Source: Actinokineospora auranticolor (GTDB lineage: Bacteria > Actinomycetota > Actinomycetes > Mycobacteriales > Pseudonocardiaceae). Taken from it: DNA of 64,000 bases. The translations under genes were made by a program, and so were the position numbers. Where the stretch lies: positions 1 through 64,000 of the forward strand of contig NZ_PTIX01000033.1 in assembly GCF_002934265.1 (NCBI RefSeq), read 5' to 3'. Under the pieces are notes generated by a model. That model was not told where the DNA came from, did not search any database, and worked only from the letters and a program-made list of their open reading frames with translations. Shown in pieces: positions 60,087 to 64,000 of this stretch. Each line of letters starts with the position of its first letter. Positions within the stretch are counted from its first letter, which is position 1.

Positions 60087-61502
60087 ATGACTGCGACCCG
60101 CGATCTTCGGGTGGTGCACGAGGCCCGCCAGGCCGTCGTCACCGGCCACCAGCCGTACGAGTACGTCCGCCGCGAGCTGGTGGAACCCGACTGGCGGCGG
60201 TTCCCCGGCTGGGCCGGGGTGACCGAGGCGCAGTGGCGCGACGCCCAGTGGCAGCGGGCGCACTGCGTGAAGAGCGAACGGCAGCTGCGCGCGGTCGTCG
60301 GCGGTTTGCTGGCCGAGTCGTTCTACGCCGACCTGGCCGCCGACCAGGCCGAGATGGCGACGATGTCGATGCTGCTGCCGCCGCAGATGCTCAACACGAT
60401 GGCACCGGACGCGGCCCCCGGCGAGTTCACCGACGCGTTCCTCGCCGACCCGGTGCGCCGGTACATGCTCCCCGTGCGCACCGACCGCGACCCGCGCTGG
60501 CCGAGCCACCCGCACTCGACGCGCGACTCGCTGCACGAGGCGGAGATGTGGGTCGTCGAGGGGCTGACGCACCGGTACCCGACGAAGGTGCTGGCCGAGC
60601 TGCTGTCCACCTGCCCCCAGTACTGCGGCCACTGCACGCGGATGGACCTGGTCGGCAACTCGACGGCTCAGGTCGACAAGCACCGGCTCGCGCTCAAGCC
60701 GGTGGACCGGCAGGACCGGATGATCGAGTACCTGTCCCGCACCCCGGGCGTGCGCGACGTCGTGGTGTCCGGCGGCGACGTGGCGAACGTGCCGTGGAAG
60801 CAGCTCGAGTCGTTCCTCATGCGGCTGCTGGACATCGAGACCGTCCGCGACATCCGCCTCGCGACCAAGGCGCTGGCCGGGCTGCCGCAGCACTGGCTCC
60901 AGCCCGCGGTGGTCGAGGGCATGGAGCGGGTGGCCCGCACGGCCGCGCGGCGCGGGGTGAACCTGGCGATCCACACGCACGTGAACCACGCCCAGTCGGT
61001 GACCCCGCTGGTCGCGGAGGCGGCGCGGACGGCGCTGGAGGTCGGGGTGCGCGACGTGCGCAACCAGGGGGTGCTGATGCGGGGGGTGAACGCGACCCCG
61101 GAGGCGCTGCTGGACCTGTGCTTCGCGTTGCAGGGGGAGGCGAACATCCTCCCGTACTACTTCTACATGTGCGACATGATCCCCAACGCCGAGCACTGGC
61201 GGGTGGCGGTGTGGGAGGCGCAGGAGCTGCAGCACGCGATCATGGGCTACCTGCCCGGCTACGCCACCCCGCGCATCATCTGCGACGTGCCGTACGTGGG
61301 GAAGCGCTGGGTGCACCAGGTCGCCGAGTACGACCGGGAACTGGGTGTGTCGTACTGGACGAAGAACTACCGGGCCGGAACCGAGCGCGACGAGGCCGAC
61401 GACACGTTCCTGGACCGCCGCCACCCGTACTACGACCCGATCACGACCCTGTCGGAGTCAGGACAGGCGTTTTGGCGCACCCACCCGGATTACCAGGCGT
61501 AG
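60087..61502 (+). CDS. kamA: Lysine 2,3-aminomutase
   Basis: A 471-residue radical-SAM aminomutase. The iron-sulfur motif is STCPQYCGHCTRMD, Cys at 176, 180 and 183 (CxxxCxxC). The PLP/substrate segments VSGGDVANVPWKQLESFLMRLLDIETVRDIRLATKALAGLPQ and HTHVNHAQSVTPLV are typical. It makes L-beta-lysine from L-lysine. The C-terminal dimer part is present (GYATPRIICDVPYVGKRWVHQ). ATG 60087 follows TAGGAG. It is divergent from the kdd operon across a palindrome. It could also supply beta-lysine for antibiotics or as an osmolyte. Confidence 0.92.
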   Translation: MTATRDLRVVHEARQAVVTGHQPYEYVRRELVEPDWRRFPGWAGVTEAQWRDAQWQRAHCVKSERQLRAVVGGLLAESFYADLAADQAEMATMSMLLPPQMLNTMAPDAAPGEFTDAFLADPVRRYMLPVRTDRDPRWPSHPHSTRDSLHEAEMWVVEGLTHRYPTKVLAELLSTCPQYCGHCTRMDLVGNSTAQVDKHRLALKPVDRQDRMIEYLSRTPGVRDVVVSGGDVANVPWKQLESFLMRLLDIETVRDIRLATKALAGLPQHWLQPAVVEGMERVARTAARRGVNLAIHTHVNHAQSVTPLVAEAARTALEVGVRDVRNQGVLMRGVNATPEALLDLCFALQGEANILPYYFYMCDMIPNAEHWRVAVWEAQELQHAIMGYLPGYATPRIICDVPYVGKRWVHQVAEYDRELGVSYWTKNYRAGTERDEADDTFLDRRHPYYDPITTLSESGQAFWRTHPDYQA

Positions 61503-61905
61503 GCCGACCGAACGGCGAACCACCACCACCGCCAGTGCGTGTCCTCCACGCCGTCTCTCCGGCCGGACCGCATCCCCTGCGCTGTTGATCGCATGTCGTG
61601 AGCCCCCCATGAACAACGAACACGCTCCGCCGAAGTACCTCATACCCACCACCATCGACCATCAAACGCGGTTTCCGGTAAATCGCCGCCAATGGCGGCA
61701 TCCCGTCACCGCCGCGGGCCAGCCCGGTTCGCCGACGCACCCGATCGGCCGACCCCGTTCCCGGCGGGCGGGCACGGCGGGCTACCGAACGGCGCCCGAC
61801 AGGTGTCGTGGGGCAGTTGTCAGCGGGTTTCCGACATCGGGGCGGGTGCGCAAGACTCCACCACCCGGCCGCCGCGGCGGCGGCCAGTGATCGAGGAGTT
61901 ACGGC
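61503..61905. other. Intergenic region between kamA and the S37 peptidase
   Basis: About 400 bp without a supported gene. A short hairpin GCCGCC-AAT-GGCGGC lies near 61686-61700. The 5' flank of the peptidase gene shows GAGGAG before its GTG start. Open frames across it lack codon bias. Confidence 0.45.
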
Positions 61906-63360
61906 GTGCTCATCCGCAGCAGACGGGCGTTGGTGGCGGGCTTGGCGGCCGCCGCGGCCGTGGGCCTCACCGCCGGGGCCATCCCGGCGCAGGCCGCACC
62001 CGAACCGCAGGTGGCGACCAGTGGCCACAGCACCGATATCGCCGACCGGCTCCGGGCCATCCCCGGGCTGACCATCGTCTCGGAGTCGGCGACCCCGCCC
62101 GAGGGCTACCGCTTCTTCCTGCTCACCTTCAAGCAGCCGGTGGACCACCACCGGCCCAAGGGGGCGACCTTCGAGCAGCGGTTCCAGCTGCTGCACAAGG
62201 ACACCTCCCGCCCGGTGGTGCTGCACACCACCGGCTACAACATGCCCACCACCGCGTTCCGCTCCGAGCCGACGCGGCTCATCGACGGCAACCAGATCTC
62301 GGTGGAGCAGCGGTTCTTCAGCCCGTCGCGGCCCGACCCGGCCGACTGGGACGACCTCGACATCTGGCAGGCGGCCACCGACCACCACCGGATCGTCTCC
62401 GCGCTCAAGCGGGTCTACCCGGCCAAGTGGATCTCCACCGGGGCCAGCAAGGGCGGCATGACCTCGGTCTACCACCGCCGCTTCTACCCCGACGACGTCA
62501 ACGGCGTGGTCGCCTACGTGGCCCCCAGCGACGTCAACAACCCCAGTGACCGCGCCTACGACAAGTTCTTCCAGACCGTCGGCACCGACCCCGCGTGCCG
62601 CACCCGCCTGGAGGACGTGCAGAAGGAAGCGCTCAAGCGGCGCACCTCGATGGTCGCCAAGTACCAGGCCGCCGCGGACAAGGCGGGCTGGACGTTCACC
62701 GGTGTGCTCGGCTCCATCGACCGCGCCTACGAGATGACCATCCTCGACACCGGGTGGGCGTTCTGGCAGTACTCGCTGCAGGCGGACTGCGTGACCGTGC
62801 CCGCCAAGACCGCCACCGATGACGAGCTGTACGCGTTCATCGACGCCACCGCCGGGTTCGCCTTCTACGCCGACCAGGGCATCACCCCGTACGCGCCGTA
62901 CTTCTACCAGGCCGCGACCCAGCTGGGCTGGCCGCAGCCGAAGTTCGAGCACCTGCGCGGCCTGCTCCGCTACCCGGGTCTGTACCAGGCGAACTCCAGC
63001 CTGCCGCCGGAGCTGCGCTCGCGGCACGACGCGCGGCCGATGGTCGACGTCGACCACTGGGTGCGCACCCGCTCCGAGCGGATGCTGTTCGTGTACGGCG
63101 CCAACGACCCGTGGGGCGCCGAGCAGTTCGTGCCCAGCCGCCGCGACTCGCAGGTCTACACCGCGCCCGGCGCCAACCACGGCGCGAACATCGGCGCGCT
63201 GGTGGCCGCCGAGCGCGACAAGGCCACCGCCGACCTGCGCCGCTGGGCCGGGGTCAGCGGGACGCCCGCGACCGCTCGCGCCGCCACCGACGGCGTGACC
63301 GACCTCCCGATCACGGACCTCGACCGCGCCGAGCCGCGCAACGAGCGCCGTCCGCTGTAA
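61906..63360 (+). CDS. Secreted S37-type (PS-10) aminopeptidase
   Basis: A 484-residue exported serine peptidase. The signal peptide is SRRALVAGLAAAAAVGLTAGAIPAQA. The nucleophile is in WISTGASKGGMTSVYHRRFYPDDVNGVVAYVAPSDV (GxSxGG), with an Asp in VYGANDPWG and a His in APGANHGANI. The family contains Streptomyces tripeptidyl aminopeptidases. GTG 61906 lies behind GAGGAG. Hairpin terminator downstream. Role: extracellular protein degradation, possibly feeding peptide-derived lysine, but no link to the kam genes beyond proximity. Confidence 0.86.
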   Translation: MLIRSRRALVAGLAAAAAVGLTAGAIPAQAAPEPQVATSGHSTDIADRLRAIPGLTIVSESATPPEGYRFFLLTFKQPVDHHRPKGATFEQRFQLLHKDTSRPVVLHTTGYNMPTTAFRSEPTRLIDGNQISVEQRFFSPSRPDPADWDDLDIWQAATDHHRIVSALKRVYPAKWISTGASKGGMTSVYHRRFYPDDVNGVVAYVAPSDVNNPSDRAYDKFFQTVGTDPACRTRLEDVQKEALKRRTSMVAKYQAAADKAGWTFTGVLGSIDRAYEMTILDTGWAFWQYSLQADCVTVPAKTATDDELYAFIDATAGFAFYADQGITPYAPYFYQAATQLGWPQPKFEHLRGLLRYPGLYQANSSLPPELRSRHDARPMVDVDHWVRTRSERMLFVYGANDPWGAEQFVPSRRDSQVYTAPGANHGANIGALVAAERDKATADLRRWAGVSGTPATARAATDGVTDLPITDLDRAEPRNERRPL

Positions 63361-63380
63361 CCGAGCACCACCGGATCACC

Positions 63381-63414
63381 GGTCCGGGGTGTCCCGTCGC
63401 GGGCACCCCGGACC
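63381..63414 (+). terminator. Hairpin terminator of the S37 peptidase gene
   Basis: GGTCCGGGGTG pairs with CACCCCGGACC; a one-base bulge and a 3-bp extension follow, with a 5-nt loop. It starts 20 nt past the stop codon. Confidence 0.65.
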
Positions 63415-63526
63415 GCCCGTTCGGGCGGCTTTCCCCGCACGCCCCACCGACCCGGCGCCACCGCCGGTCACCCCGGCCGGTCAGTAGACCTTGTTTCCTC
63501 ACCACCGTGGAGGAAGAGGTCACGCC

Positions 63527-64000
63527 ATGCAGTTCTCGCAGACCGGCAACTTCGACGGCGCCCAGCAGGCCGACGCCGCCCAGTGGCGGGGCGTGCTCGA
63601 GTCGGCGGGCGTCACGGCGGCGTCCTTCGCCGCCAGTCCCCTGTTCACCTTCACCTGGGTCGACCCGAGCAACGGGCAGACCTGGTACGTCCGCGTCAGC
63701 CAGCCCGAGTGGAACCAGCTCTACGCGCAGACCACGACGACCACCACCACGGGCGTCGAGGCCATGGACACCTCGGACGACGGCGTGGAACCGATGGACT
63801 GGGACCCCGCGCGGGTCACCAACACCTACGCCCTCGACGACAACTGCTACTACGTCACCGCCGCCGCGCTGCTCGACACCGACGTCGACTCCGTCATCAC
63901 CACCACCGAGATGATGCAGATCGCGGGCGGCGCACCGCTCGCGGAGATCGAGGCGCTCTACCGCGCCGCCGGGCTCAACGCGCAGTCGCACACCCTGCTC
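63527..64000 (+). CDS. Protein with Asn-Cys-Tyr-Tyr segment (5' part, runs off the window)
   Basis: The frame opens at ATG 63527 behind GGAGGAAGAGG and runs to the window end (158 codons, no stop). Residues 1-70 are globular (FSQTGNFDGAQQADAAQWRG), then comes a Thr/acidic linker. From about 100: VTNTYALDDNCYYVTAAALLDTDVDSVITTTEMMQ. The DNCYYVTAAALL segment resembles the Cys start of papain-like folds found in peptidases and toxin domains, but no His or Asp/Asn partner is inside the window. No signal peptide is visible. The family is unknown. Confidence 0.65.
   Translation, partial: MQFSQTGNFDGAQQADAAQWRGVLESAGVTAASFAASPLFTFTWVDPSNGQTWYVRVSQPEWNQLYAQTTTTTTTGVEAMDTSDDGVEPMDWDPARVTNTYALDDNCYYVTAAALLDTDVDSVITTTEMMQIAGGAPLAEIEALYRAAGLNAQSHTLL

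Overview
The window is very GC-rich (about 72% by eye), uses many GTG starts, and carries RbpA, an Lnt/Ppm1 lipoprotein-glycosylation pair, a mycothiol-type DinB protein, ECF42/DGPF sigma modules and many TetR/MarR/PadR regulators. That points to a filamentous actinobacterium, most plausibly Pseudonocardiales. The genus cannot be fixed from the sequence alone. No rRNA, tRNA or CRISPR array was seen.

Layout. 1-2060 is a decaying edge: a transposase tail, a helix-turn-helix/membrane gene broken by an in-frame TAA, and a frameshifted reverse-strand remnant. 2229-7795 holds a sugar-phosphate isomerase-like enzyme and a divergent pair of large signalling NTPases (WD40-KAP and NB-ARC-TPR). 7843-15029 holds secreted and envelope proteins (subtilase, L,D-transpeptidase, a small Cys-containing protein), a PAS-GAF sensor, and a TetR/SMP-30 pair. 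15440-27883 is an accessory stretch: two APH(6)-like kinases, an ABC exporter with its TetR and a 24-bp palindrome, a MarR/flavodoxin-like pair, a membrane NACHT protein, an ECF42-DGPF operon, and a membrane-anchored hydrolase with its TetR. 28264-31848 holds an apparent three-gene operon (zinc-ribbon coiled-coil protein, Arg/Pro-rich repeat protein, tyrosine recombinase) joined by 4-nt overlaps, behind a perfect 10-bp inverted repeat and a 16-bp perfect hairpin.

32040-45369 is mixed housekeeping and signalling: PEBP-like secreted protein, lone GroES paralogue, PrmC-like methylase, MarR/DJ-1 pair with twin operators, a second ECF42-DGPF pair, a PAS-GGDEF-EAL protein, GDPD, an MFS permease, thymidine kinase, rbpA behind a SigR-type promoter, and a frameshifted TMEM175-type channel. 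45359-52389 holds ppm1 and lnt, a cyclase-family protein with altered metal ligands, a SnoaL-type ECF sigma factor with a RibD-like reductase, and a PadR operon. The last two units share an AT-rich 24-bp motif upstream.

52358-61502 is the clearest metabolic unit: a lysine catabolic cluster. It has lysine 2,3-aminomutase on the plus strand, and divergently 3,5-diaminohexanoate dehydrogenase, an amidohydrolase, both subunits of lysine 5,6-aminomutase and 3-aminobutyryl-CoA ammonia-lyase, followed by an SRPBCC-acyl-CoA ligase fusion. These are the steps known from clostridial lysine fermentation, but no 3-keto-5-aminohexanoate cleavage enzyme is present here. The window ends with a secreted S37-type peptidase and the open 5' part of a protein with a conserved-looking Asn-Cys-Tyr-Tyr segment.
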